Assembly (NCBI GenBank): GCA_036270095.1 | Contig: DATBDE010000129.1 | Location: 1-37,583, forward strand | Direction of reading: 5' to 3' | DNA from: DATBDE01 sp036270095 | Lineage (GTDB): Bacteria; Actinomycetota; Thermoleophilia; Solirubrobacterales; Solirubrobacteraceae | Length of the DNA stretch: 37,583 nucleotides | Part shown: positions 1 through 7,003 of the stretch, piece by piece | Position numbering within the stretch: position 1 is the first letter of the stretch | Layout of the letters: every line of letters begins with the position of its first letter | Program-made: the position numbers and the translations under genes | Notes under the pieces: model-generated | What the model saw: the letters and a program-made list of their open reading frames with translations, nothing else | The model's database searches: none | Told to the model about the DNA's origin: nothing

Positions 1-177
1 CACGCGATCACGGCCGACCGCACCCGCGGGGGCCATGTGCTGCGCGCCCGGGTGCGCAGCGGCACGGTGCGGATCGGGCAGCTCACCGACCTGCACATGG
101 AGCTGCCGCCAGGGGTCGAGCTGCCGACGGGCCCCGACGACGACGGGGCGCTGGACGCCGTCGAGCACCAGGGCTGA
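1..177 (+). CDS. C-terminal end of an unidentified protein (5' end outside window)
   Basis: An open frame runs from the first base to a TGA at 175-177 and encodes 58 residues, with third-position G/C bias typical of coding sequence here. The stretch contains RVRSGTVRIGQLTDLHMELP followed by an acidic tail (PDDDGALDAVEHQ). I do not recognise the family. No start is visible because the gene begins upstream of the window. The same bases read as a Cys/Arg-rich peptide in another frame, which looks like a shadow. Confidence 0.5.
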   Translation, partial: HAITADRTRGGHVLRARVRSGTVRIGQLTDLHMELPPGVELPTGPDDDGALDAVEHQG

Positions 178-282
178 AGTCCGCCCCGCGAACACCGCGC
201 GTCCCGTCGGGGGTCTTCGTGGCGTCACGAGCCACGCGCGGCCCCGGCTTCGCCTAGCGCTTCATACCGAAAGGCTCCTTGA

Positions 283-298
283 CCGCCGCTCGCGGCGG
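283..298. terminator. Possible GC-rich hairpin in the 178-364 intergenic stretch
   Basis: CCGCCG and CGGCGG flank a CTCG loop. It lies about 105 bases after the upstream stop and 66 bases before the CAP gene start. There is no T-run, so it may only be a chance GC-rich palindrome. I see nothing else convincing in 178-364. Confidence 0.25.
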
Positions 299-364
299 CC
301 AAGAGACTGGTGTCGTACGGGCGGCGCTGCTCACGCCGCCAGGCTCTGGAGAGAGGCTCGGACC

Positions 365-1030
365 ATGCTCACGTTTTCGCCGCACGCCAAGCTGCGGCTG
401 CTCGCCGTCGCGCTGCTGGCCGCACTCGGCCTCAGCCTCGCCGGCGCCACCCACGACGCGAAGGCGGCCAGCCTCGCCGACATCTTCGCCGCCTGCAACA
501 ACTACGGCGACACCCAGGTGGCCAAGCTGTCGCCGGCGGCGACGGACCTGACGCTCCTGTGCCTGATCGACAAGGAGCGCCACAAAGCCGGGAGCAGCTA
601 CCTCTCGTTCGACTTCCCGCTTGGGCGCGCCGCGGCAAAGCACGCCAAGGAATCCATCGCGTCGCCGTTCTGGGACATGACCCGGGGACACGTAAGCCAC
701 CTCAACCCGGGCACGCCGGTCCCAGCCGATGAGAATCAGCTGATTGCGCTCGGGGGCATGCAGGCCGTCGCGCGGGTTCAGGCGCAGGGCTTCTGCCCGG
801 GTGGCAGCAGCTGGTCATCCGGGGAGATCACGTACAGCGGCGCGGGCGCCGGCTCCACGCCCAAGGCCGCGGTGAAGTGGTGGATGGGCGACAAGGAGCA
901 CCACGACGCGTTGCTTGACCCGAAGTGGCGGCGCGTTGGTCCCGTGGGCTACAAGGGCTCGGCGTTCAACCCGCCGCAAACCGGCAACACGGGGACGTTC
1001 GTCGTCGAGTTCGGGGTCTGCAACAAGTAG
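365..1030 (+). CDS. Secreted CAP (SCP/PR1-like) domain protein
   Basis: A 221-residue protein. Residues about 1-35 form a signal peptide: a basic start (MLTFSPHAKLR), a hydrophobic core (LLAVALLAALGLSLAG) and an Ala-rich cleavage region. The rest resembles a bacterial CAP domain: an N-terminal helix LLCLIDKERHKAG, then AAAKHAKESI, a GHVSH segment, and near the end WWMGDKEHHDALLDPKWRRV and FVVEFG, the usual CAP ending. The start at 365 is chosen because the signal peptide begins there and a GAGAG stretch lies upstream; the longer open frame is Arg/Cys-rich and not protein-like. Extracytoplasmic CAP proteins of bacteria mostly have no known activity. Cys residues suggest disulfides after export. 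Confidence 0.82.
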   Translation: MLTFSPHAKLRLLAVALLAALGLSLAGATHDAKAASLADIFAACNNYGDTQVAKLSPAATDLTLLCLIDKERHKAGSSYLSFDFPLGRAAAKHAKESIASPFWDMTRGHVSHLNPGTPVPADENQLIALGGMQAVARVQAQGFCPGGSSWSSGEITYSGAGAGSTPKAAVKWWMGDKEHHDALLDPKWRRVGPVGYKGSAFNPPQTGNTGTFVVEFGVCNK

Positions 1031-1077
1031 CCGGGCCCCGGCGGCCTGACGGTTGCGGGCAGGCTTGACCAGGGCAA

Positions 1078-1091
1078 TGAATAGTGATTCA
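1078..1091. promoter_or_regulatory. Candidate TetR operator upstream of the 1100 regulator
   Basis: TGAAT-AGTG-ATTCA is an AT-rich inverted repeat in otherwise GC-rich DNA. It ends 8 bases before the TetR start, a typical autoregulatory position. This is inferred from position and symmetry only. Confidence 0.5.
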
Positions 1092-1099
1092 CTCGACCC

Positions 1100-1714
1100 A
1101 TGGTCCGGCGCCGCAAGGCCAGCGTGACCGACGAGGAGAAGGCGCGCACCCGCGAAGCGATCGTGGCCGCCGCGCACGACCAGATCGCGCAGGACGGCTA
1201 TGCCTCGGCCAGCGTGATCGCCGTCGCGCAGCGCGCCGGCGTGGCCACCGGCAGCGTCTACCGCTACTTCCCCTCCAAGGCCGAGCTGTTCGTCGAGGTC
1301 TTCCGCCGCGCCGCCGGCCGCGAGCTCGAGCTCATCGCCGAGATCGTCGACCAGCCCGGGTCGGTGCGCGAGCGGGTCGGGGCCGGTGTGGAGGCGTTCG
1401 CGCGCCGCGCGCTGGCCGCCCCCACGCTCGTGTACGCCTTGATGGCCGAGCCCGTGGACCCGGCCCTCGAGGCCGAGCGCCTGGCCAGCAAGGGCGCGTG
1501 GCGCGAGCTGTTCGCCGGGCTCCTGCGCGAGGGCGTCGAGGCCGGCGACCTCGCCGCCATCGACCCCGAGATCACCGCGGCCGCGATCGTCGGCGGCATG
1601 CAGGAGGCCCTCCTGCTGCCACCCGGCGCCGGCCACGAGGCGCTCGTCGCCTCACTCATCCAGTTCTCCTCCAACGCGATCGGCCATGGCGACCCTTCAC
1701 GACAGCCTGCTTGA
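1100..1714 (+). CDS. TetR/AcrR family transcriptional regulator
   Basis: A 204-residue protein. Residues about 13-60 form the TetR helix-turn-helix: TREAIVAAAHDQIAQDGY, then SVIAVAQRAGVATGSVYRYF and PSKAELF, the classic YxYFxSKxxL pattern. The C-terminal all-helical part (about 70-204) would bind a ligand and mediate dimerisation; its ligand cannot be read from sequence. The stop lies 29 bases inside the next gene, the broken aidB-like acyl-CoA dehydrogenase, so the two were probably co-transcribed and the regulator may have sensed an acyl-CoA or related compound. The inverted repeat at 1078-1091 is a plausible self-operator. Confidence 0.9.
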   Translation: MVRRRKASVTDEEKARTREAIVAAAHDQIAQDGYASASVIAVAQRAGVATGSVYRYFPSKAELFVEVFRRAAGRELELIAEIVDQPGSVRERVGAGVEAFARRALAAPTLVYALMAEPVDPALEAERLASKGAWRELFAGLLREGVEAGDLAAIDPEITAAAIVGGMQEALLLPPGAGHEALVASLIQFSSNAIGHGDPSRQPA

Positions 1715-3177
1715 GACCCATTCCGTGGAGAACCAGCCGCCCCCGCTGCTGGACTACAACGCCTTCGACGCCGACCCGGCCCTGCGCGGGGCCATCGAGC
1801 GCGAGGGCGGCGCCTGGGGCGTGGACCGGGCCCGCGACTTCGGCGCCGTGACCGGCTCGGCCGAGGCCGACGAGCACTGCCGCCGCGCCCCAGCGCAACA
1901 TCCCCGTGCTGCACACCCACGACCGCTTCGGCAACCGCATCGACCGGGTCGAGTACGACCCGGCCATGCACTGGATGCTGCGCCTGGCCGTCGAGCGCGA
2001 GGTCAACTCGCTGCCGTGGCGCGAGGAGCGCGTCGGCGCCCACGTCGTGCGCGCCACGCTCTTCTACCTCTTCAACGGCCTCGACACCGGGCCGTGCTGC
2101 CCGATGTCGATCAACTACGCCGGCGTCCCGACGTTCCGCCAGGACCCGGCGCTCGCGGTCGAGTGGGAGGAGCGGCTTGCTCTGCCCGACTACGACCGCT
2201 TCGCGCAGGCGGGCATGGTCATGACCGAGAAGCAGGGCGGCTCGGACCTGCGCGCCAACAGCACGCAGGCCGTCCCCGCAGGCGACGGCTGGTACGAGCT
2301 CACCGGCCACAAGTGGTTCTGCACCCACCCGATCTTCGACGTCTTCCTGACCCTGGCGCAGGCGCCCGGCGGCATCACCTGCTTCGTCGCCCCCCGCCCC
2401 GACCCCGGCTTCCGCCTGCAGCGGGCTGAAGGACAAGCTCGGCGGCCGCTGCCTGGCCTCGAGCGAGGTCGAGTAGGCCCGGCTGCCCGCCCGCATCCTC
2501 GGCGAGGAGGGCCGCGGGACCGCGTTCATGATCGAGCAGATCGTCTGGACCCGGCTGGACACGCTGCTCGGCACCGCGGGGATCGTGCGCCGCGCCGTGG
2601 CCGAGGCCACCTGGCACGCCCGCCACCGCTCCGCCTTAGGCGCCCCGCTGGCGCAGCAGCCGGCCATGCGCAACGTGCTCGCCGACCTCGCGCTCGAATC
2701 CGAGGCCATGCTGGCGGCGGCGATGCGGATCGTGCGCGGCGCCGCTGGCCCGGCTGTACCGCGACGTGCAGCTCGGCACCGTCTGGGAGGGCTCGGGCAA
2801 CGTCATCGCCCTCGACGTACTGCGCGCGATGCGCCGCAACCCCGAAGGGGTGCCGGCGCTGATGGCCGAGCTCGAGGGCGCGACCGGCGCCGACCCGCGC
2901 TACGACGCGCACCTGAAAGGGGTCAAGTCTTTCTTGGCCACACTGGATCCTGGTGCGGCAAAGAAAGACTTGACCCCCTCCGAGTGGGGCGCGCGGGCGT
3001 TCGTGGAGGACCTCGCCGCGGCCCTGCAGGCCGCGGTCCTGCTGCGCAGCGCGCCGCCCGCCGTCGCCGACGCGTTCTGCGCCGGCCGCCCTGGACCCCG
3101 ACCGCCACCGCGCCTTCGGGACCCTCCCGCGCGGCGTCGACGCCGAGGCGATCGTCGCCCCGGCGCTCGCGCTCTAG
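1686..3177 (+). pseudogene. aidB: Decayed AidB-like acyl-CoA dehydrogenase
   Basis: Segments in all three plus frames together match an AidB-type acyl-CoA dehydrogenase (FAD flavoprotein). They include NQPPPLLDYNAFDADPALR, VLHTHDRFGNRID, GMVMTEKQGGSDLRAN (FAD/substrate motif), TGHKWFCT, ATWHARHRSAL and IWEGSGN-like TVWEGSGNVIALDVLRA. Lesions seen are a frameshift near 1887-1891, a frameshift near 2421-2426, an in-frame TAG at 2474-2476, apparent loss of about 55-60 codons around 2740 (the ECLGGNGY-type region is missing), an in-frame palindromic insert at 2919-2977 and a frameshift near 3088-3091. The stop is the TAG at 3175-3177. So many independent lesions in one gene among intact neighbours point to a real pseudogene rather than sequencing error. 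The start at 1686 overlaps the TetR gene. Confidence 0.88.
2919..2977. repeat. 59-bp near-palindrome, REP-like, inside the aidB pseudogene
   Basis: GGGGTCAAGTCTTTCTT (2919-2935) is matched perfectly by its reverse complement at 2961-2977. The stem continues inward with GCC-x-CAC (2937-2943) against GTG-x-GGC (2953-2959) and a 9-base loop around GGATCC. It is AT-richer than its surroundings and sits where the AidB family has no equivalent residues, translating in frame as KGVKSFLATLDPGAAKKDLT. This looks like an inserted REP-type palindromic element. I found no second copy in the window and no transposase gene. Confidence 0.75.
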
Positions 3178-3659
3178 ACGACCGCGCCCTCGACCGTAGC
3201 CACGGCCAGCGCCGCGATTCCCTCCTGGCGGCCGACGAAGCCCATCCCCTCGCCGCGCGTGGCCTTGACGTTGACCGCGCCGTCCTCGATGCCGAGCGCA
3301 TCGGCCAGCGCCGCCCGCATCGCTTCGCGGTGGGGGGAGATTTTCGGGGCCTCGGCCAGCACGGTGGCGTCGACGTGGACGACGGTCAGGCCGCCATCGT
3401 CGAGCAGGCCGGAGACCCGGCGCAGGAGGTCGAGCGAGTCGGCGTCGCGCCAGCGCTCGTCGTCGTCGGGGAAGTGCAGGCCGATGTCGCCCAGCCCGGC
3501 CGCGCCGAGCAGCGCGTCGATGACCGCGTGGACGAGGACGTCGGCGTCGGAGTGGCCCTCGAGCCCGCGTTCGTGCGCGATCTCCACCCCACCGAGGACC
3601 AGCCGCCGCCCTTCGGCCAGGCGGTGGGCGTCGAAGCCGATGCCGAAGCGCGCGGTCAT
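3174..3659 (-). CDS. ispF: 2-C-methyl-D-erythritol 2,4-cyclodiphosphate synthase
   Basis: A 161-residue protein of normal IspF length. It converts CDP-ME 2-phosphate to MEcPP in the non-mevalonate isoprenoid pathway as a zinc-dependent homotrimer. Visible motifs are GIGFDAHRLAEGRRL at the N-terminus (metal ligands D and H), GLEGHSDADVLVHAVIDALL (conserved SDADVLxHA), DIGLHFPDDD and the C-terminal NVKATRGEGMGFVGRQEGIA. Its ATG overlaps the stop of the PHP phosphatase gene (ATGA), and ispD lies just upstream, so this is a co-translated isoprenoid operon. The stop shares the palindromic CTAG with the convergent aidB pseudogene. Confidence 0.97.
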   Translation of the reverse strand: MTARFGIGFDAHRLAEGRRLVLGGVEIAHERGLEGHSDADVLVHAVIDALLGAAGLGDIGLHFPDDDERWRDADSLDLLRRVSGLLDDGGLTVVHVDATVLAEAPKISPHREAMRAALADALGIEDGAVNVKATRGEGMGFVGRQEGIAALAVATVEGAVV

Positions 3660-4492
3660 CCGAGCGGCTCCATCCGCCGCTCGCGCCCTTCGAACACGGT
3701 GATCTCGCCGACGCCGAGGTCGCCCAGCACCTCCACCGCCTGCTCGTAGCCGGCGCCGAGATGGTCGGGCGCATGGGCGTCGGAGGACAGCGCGATCGGG
3801 TTGCCGGCGTCGAGCACCATCTCCAGGAACGGCCGCGCCGGGTAGAGCTCGCCCACCGGCTTGCGCAGCCCCGCGGTGGACACCTCGACCGCGATGCCGG
3901 ACTCCGCGATCCCCTCCATGGCCAGGTCGTAGTACCGGCGCAGGTCCCCGTCGGGCTGGGGCCGTTGCCGCCCCCACATCTTCACCAGGTCGGGGTGGGC
4001 GAGGATGTCGAACATGCCGCTGCGCGCCGCCTCGCCCAGGGTCTCGAAGTAGCGCCGCCATACCTGGTCGGGGTCGCGCGCGCTGTCCCAGACGTCGAAG
4101 TCCTCGTGGTCGACGGCGCCCTCGCGGATGAAGTGGACCGACCCGACCACGTAGTCCCACTCGTAGCCGTCGAGCAGGCTGGCCATGCGGTCCTCCGCCC
4201 CGACCACGAAGTCGGCCTCGATCCCCAGCCGCAGGTCGGTCTCGTCGCGCACGAACGCGCAGTAGGCGTCGAGATCGTCGACCGCCTGCGAGCGCCAGAA
4301 CGGGTGCTGCCACACGTCCAGGGCAGCGGAGAACCGGTAGATGTGCTCGGAGACGCCGAGCTCCTCGATCCCGCGCTCGCTGGCCACGGTCCGGTAGCGG
4401 TCGGCGTTCGCGGCCGTGAACGCCCGCGCGGCGGACGTCTCCGGATCGTCCGGGTCGTCCCGGCGCAGGTGGACGTGGTAGTCGGTCAGCAC
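3656..4492 (-). CDS. PHP-domain phosphatase, histidinol-phosphatase-like (HisK/HisJ type)
   Basis: A 278-residue protein starting at GTG 4492, inside the end of ispD. PHP-family metal-binding motifs appear in order: DYHVHL near the N-terminus, GVSEHIYRF, GIEADFV, DYVVGSVHFI, FDILAHPDLVKMWG and SSDAHAP near the C-terminus. This layout matches the PHP histidinol-phosphate phosphatases of histidine biosynthesis (polymerase-and-histidinol-phosphatase fold, trinuclear metal site). No his gene is near. The position between ispD and ispF with overlaps on both sides means it is expressed with the isoprenoid genes, so its substrate could be another phosphate ester. The family is confident; the substrate is not. 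Confidence 0.85.
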   Translation of the reverse strand: MLTDYHVHLRRDDPDDPETSAARAFTAANADRYRTVASERGIEELGVSEHIYRFSAALDVWQHPFWRSQAVDDLDAYCAFVRDETDLRLGIEADFVVGAEDRMASLLDGYEWDYVVGSVHFIREGAVDHEDFDVWDSARDPDQVWRRYFETLGEAARSGMFDILAHPDLVKMWGRQRPQPDGDLRRYYDLAMEGIAESGIAVEVSTAGLRKPVGELYPARPFLEMVLDAGNPIALSSDAHAPDHLGAGYEQAVEVLGDLGVGEITVFEGRERRMEPLG

Positions 4493-5118
4493 AGGCCGCG
4501 CTCCGCGATCTCGAGGTCCAGGGGGGTCGTCACCTTGATGTTGCCCGCCGGGAACCGCACGATCTTGACGCGCCCGCCCATCCGCTCGATGAGCCAGGCG
4601 TCGTCGGTGGCCTCGGCCAGCACGTCGTCGGGCACCGCCAGCGCCCGCTCGAGCGCCGCGCGGCGGAACACCTGCGGCGTCTGCACGGCCCACAGGCGCG
4701 CCCGCGGCAGCGTGCGCACCACCTCGCCGGCGCCGTCGGCCTCCTTGATCGTCTCCGCCACCGGCGTCGCCGCGATCGCGGCGTCGTGGTCGCCCAGCGC
4801 CGCGATCGCCTCGCGTACGAGGTCGGCGGTGATGAGCGGCCGCGCGGCGTCATGGACGACGACCGGGTCGCCCTCGGGCGCCGCCGCCAGGGCGTTGCGC
4901 ACCGACTGGGAGCGGTGCTCGCCACCCTCGGCGCCGATCGTCCCAGGGGGCGATTCCTCCCCGGGCGGCAGGGCGACGACCACATGGTCCACGACCGGCG
5001 CCAGCGCGTTCACCGACCACTCCAGCATCGGCTTCCCGCCCAGCATGACGAACGCCTTGGGCCGGTCGGCGCCAAGGCGTTCGCCACGTCCGGCGGCCAC
5101 GAGGACCGCAATCGACAC
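4486..5118 (-). CDS. ispD: 2-C-methyl-D-erythritol 4-phosphate cytidylyltransferase
   Basis: A 210-residue protein, typical for IspD, which makes CDP-ME from MEP and CTP. The nucleotide-binding loop is at the N-terminus (VLVAAGRGERLGADRPKAF), followed by GGEHRSQSVRNAL, VHDAARPLI (metal-binding Asp), ATPVAETIKEAD, WAVQTPQVFRR, ATDDAWLIE and the C-terminal NIKVTTPLDLEIAE. It starts with GTG immediately after the carD stop, with no spacer, so translation is probably coupled to carD. The carD-ispD-ispF order is the same as in Mycobacterium tuberculosis. Confidence 0.97.
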   Translation of the reverse strand: MSIAVLVAAGRGERLGADRPKAFVMLGGKPMLEWSVNALAPVVDHVVVALPPGEESPPGTIGAEGGEHRSQSVRNALAAAPEGDPVVVHDAARPLITADLVREAIAALGDHDAAIAATPVAETIKEADGAGEVVRTLPRARLWAVQTPQVFRRAALERALAVPDDVLAEATDDAWLIERMGGRVKIVRFPAGNIKVTTPLDLEIAERGLC

Positions 5119-5697
5119 CTACTTGGCCGCGACCGGCACCCTGCCGTTGGCCTCGGCCGACTTCGCGAGCAGGTCGTCCAGATGGGTTTCGGCGCCGTCC
5201 TCGTCCATCTCGAGCGCGTACATCAGCTCGGACGCGAGGATCTTCTTCGCCCGCGTGAACATCTGCTTCTCACCCGTCGAGAGCCCCTTCTCGGTCTCCC
5301 GCAGGGCAAGGTTCCGCACGACCTCGGCGAGCTCATAGATGTCGCCCGTCTTGATCTTGTCGCGGTTGTACTTGAAGCGCCGGTTCCAGTTCTTCGGCAT
5401 CTCGGAGACGTCGTCGGCCAGCACGTCCAGCACCTTCTTGACCGTGACCTCGTCGATGACCTGGCGCAGCCCCGCCTTCGAGGCGTTCTCGGTGGGCACC
5501 ATCACGGTCATGTCGTTGTGCAGGATCTTGATCGTCAGGTACTCGCGGCTCTCGCCGAAGATCTCCCGCGTCTCCTTCTTGAGGACCTTGCCCGCGCCGT
5601 GGTGTGGGTAGACAACGTTGTCGCCGATGTCGAACTCCACCACGACTACTTCGGTGACGAGGTCCTCGATCTGCTCGTCGATGCTCTGCTCCGGAAT
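5119..5697 (-). CDS. carD: CarD family RNA-polymerase-binding transcription factor, probable ATT start
   Basis: CarD binds the RNA polymerase beta subunit and stabilises open promoter complexes, especially at rRNA promoters. The RNA-polymerase-interacting (Tudor-like) domain is visible as FDIGDNVVYPHHGAGKV followed by ILHNDMTVMVP; the helical DNA-binding half contains NWNRRFKYNRDKIKTGD and LSTGEKQMFTRAKKILASE. The first standard start in frame is GTG at 5643 (174 residues), but it has no ribosome-binding site. The frame stays open and coding-like back to the disA stop, and a perfect AAGGAGG (5706-5712) lies 8 bases before an ATT codon at 5695-5697. I therefore place the start there (192 residues, beginning PEQSIDEQIEDLV). 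The family call is very sure; the start is an inference. Confidence 0.9.
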   Translation of the reverse strand: MPEQSIDEQIEDLVTEVVVVEFDIGDNVVYPHHGAGKVLKKETREIFGESREYLTIKILHNDMTVMVPTENASKAGLRQVIDEVTVKKVLDVLADDVSEMPKNWNRRFKYNRDKIKTGDIYELAEVVRNLALRETEKGLSTGEKQMFTRAKKILASELMYALEMDEDGAETHLDDLLAKSAEANGRVPVAAK

Positions 5698-5705
5698 CGT
5701 TCCTT

Positions 5706-5712
5706 CCTCCTT
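5706..5712 (-). promoter_or_regulatory. Shine-Dalgarno AAGGAGG that decides the carD start
   Basis: On the minus strand the sequence reads TAG (disA stop), AAGGAGG, eight bases, then ATT. No ATG, GTG or TTG lies within reach of this strong site in the carD frame, which is why ATT is proposed as the start. Confidence 0.6.
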
Positions 5713-6834
5713 CTAGGTCTGCAGATAGCGGTCCACGAGGTTGATCTCCTGTAGCCGGCGAAGCCCCTCGCGGATGTCCTTCGCACGGATCTCCCCCACC
5801 CCCTCGACGGTCTCCAGCTCACCGTCCGTGGCGGCCAGCATCTCGTCGAGGCGCCCGAACTCGCGGACGATCTCCTGGACCACGAGCTTGGGCAGACGTG
5901 GGATGCGCCCCAGGATGCGGTACCCGCGGGGCGAGACGGGGAAGTCGAGCGTGTTGGCCTTGCGGTCGTAGCCGAGCAGCTCCGCCAGGCGGCCGAAGTC
6001 GAGGAGGTCCTGGTGCGGCAGGCGCGCGAGCTGGTCGAGCACCAGGGCGAACTGGTCGTCGGAGGGGTCGACGATGTAGTCGTGGGCGAGCGCGGCGCGG
6101 TCGCCGGCGACGCCGACCATGGTCTCGTCGAGCTGCATCTCGATGAGGCGGCCCTCGGTGCCGAGCTCGACGATGTAGCGCTCGATCTCGACCGCCATGC
6201 GGGTCACCAGCTCGGCGCGCTGGATGACGGTGAGGACGTCGTGGAGCGTGGAGCCGCCCTCGAACTCGAGCGCGGTCAGCCGGGTCGAGACCTGGTCCAG
6301 GCGGGACCGGTACTTGTCCAGCGTGGCCAGGGCCTGGTTGGCCTTGGCCAGCACGACCGGGATGTCCTCGAGGATGTACTTGCCGCCGTCGACGTAGAGC
6401 GAGACGACCTCGCGGCGCTGGGAGATGGCCACGACCAGGGCGCTGGTCTGCTTCGAGACGCGCTCGGCGGTGCGGTGCCGGGTGCCGGTCTCCATCGACA
6501 GGATCGTCGGGTCCGGCATCAGCTGGACGTTGGCCCAGGTGATCTTGGTGGCGTTGGCGGTCAGGCTGATCGCGCCGTCCATCTTGGCCACCTGGTAGAG
6601 CAGCGCCGGCGTGTAGTCGATTTCGAGCTTGATGCCGCCCGAGAACAGGAGCGAGAGCTCCTCCGGGTCACCGACGACGATGAGGCCGCCGGTCTTGGCA
6701 TGGACGATGTTGTCGATCCCTTCACGGAGCGCCGTGCCGGGAGCAACCATCTCCAACGCCTTGACGAGCCGGGGCTCTTGGCGTGCTTCGAGCTCAGCGA
6801 GCTCTTCCCCGGGTCGCGAGGCCATCAAGGCCAT
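5713..6834 (-). CDS. disA: DNA integrity scanning protein DisA, diadenylate cyclase
   Basis: A 373-residue protein, the usual DisA length. It joins two ATP molecules into cyclic di-AMP and scans DNA for branched structures. The N-terminal DAC domain (about 30-160) shows the signature motifs KMDGAISL (DGA) and METGTRHRTAERVSKQT (GTRHRxAER). A helical linker follows, then a C-terminal helix-hairpin-helix DNA-binding region (ATDGELETVEGVGEIRAKDIREGL). The start at ATG 6834 has no clear ribosome-binding site; an ATG three codons in (6825) is an alternative. carD follows 15 bases after the stop. radA, which often adjoins disA, lies 4.7 kb away behind an inserted block. Confidence 0.97.
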   Translation of the reverse strand: MALMASRPGEELAELEARQEPRLVKALEMVAPGTALREGIDNIVHAKTGGLIVVGDPEELSLLFSGGIKLEIDYTPALLYQVAKMDGAISLTANATKITWANVQLMPDPTILSMETGTRHRTAERVSKQTSALVVAISQRREVVSLYVDGGKYILEDIPVVLAKANQALATLDKYRSRLDQVSTRLTALEFEGGSTLHDVLTVIQRAELVTRMAVEIERYIVELGTEGRLIEMQLDETMVGVAGDRAALAHDYIVDPSDDQFALVLDQLARLPHQDLLDFGRLAELLGYDRKANTLDFPVSPRGYRILGRIPRLPKLVVQEIVREFGRLDEMLAATDGELETVEGVGEIRAKDIREGLRRLQEINLVDRYLQT

Positions 6835-6865
6835 TTTAGCGGGGGGAAAGGTACGAAACGTGGGT

Positions 6866-6893
6866 GTAATACATGCGCGGACCGGATGTCGAA
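6866..6893 (-). promoter_or_regulatory. Weak candidate promoter for the disA operon
   Basis: On the minus strand TTCGAC (6888-6893) and TATTAC (6866-6871) are separated by 16 bases, 31 bases before the disA ATG. The match to sigma-70-type boxes is partial, so this is tentative. Confidence 0.3.
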
Positions 6894-6962
6894 ATCCGCC
6901 CGCCGACTTCGTCTACAGGGTGGAGGCCCCGATAGGGACCGATGAGTTTCCCCGCCCCCGGC

Positions 6963-6974
6963 GGTCTCCAGACC
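6963..6974. promoter_or_regulatory. Candidate operator upstream of the MFS exporter
   Basis: GGTCT-CC-AGACC is a perfect 5-base inverted repeat 29 bases before the exporter start. It may bind the neighbouring TetR protein or another regulator; evidence is symmetry and position only. Confidence 0.35.
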
Positions 6975-7003
6975 AGATTCCCATGACGATGACGGAGGCG
7001 ACC

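Noticed and set aside
1031..1099. A terminator between the CAP and TetR genes
   Set aside because: The GC-rich CCGGGCCCCGG stretch is palindromic but short, with no stem of useful length and no T-run.
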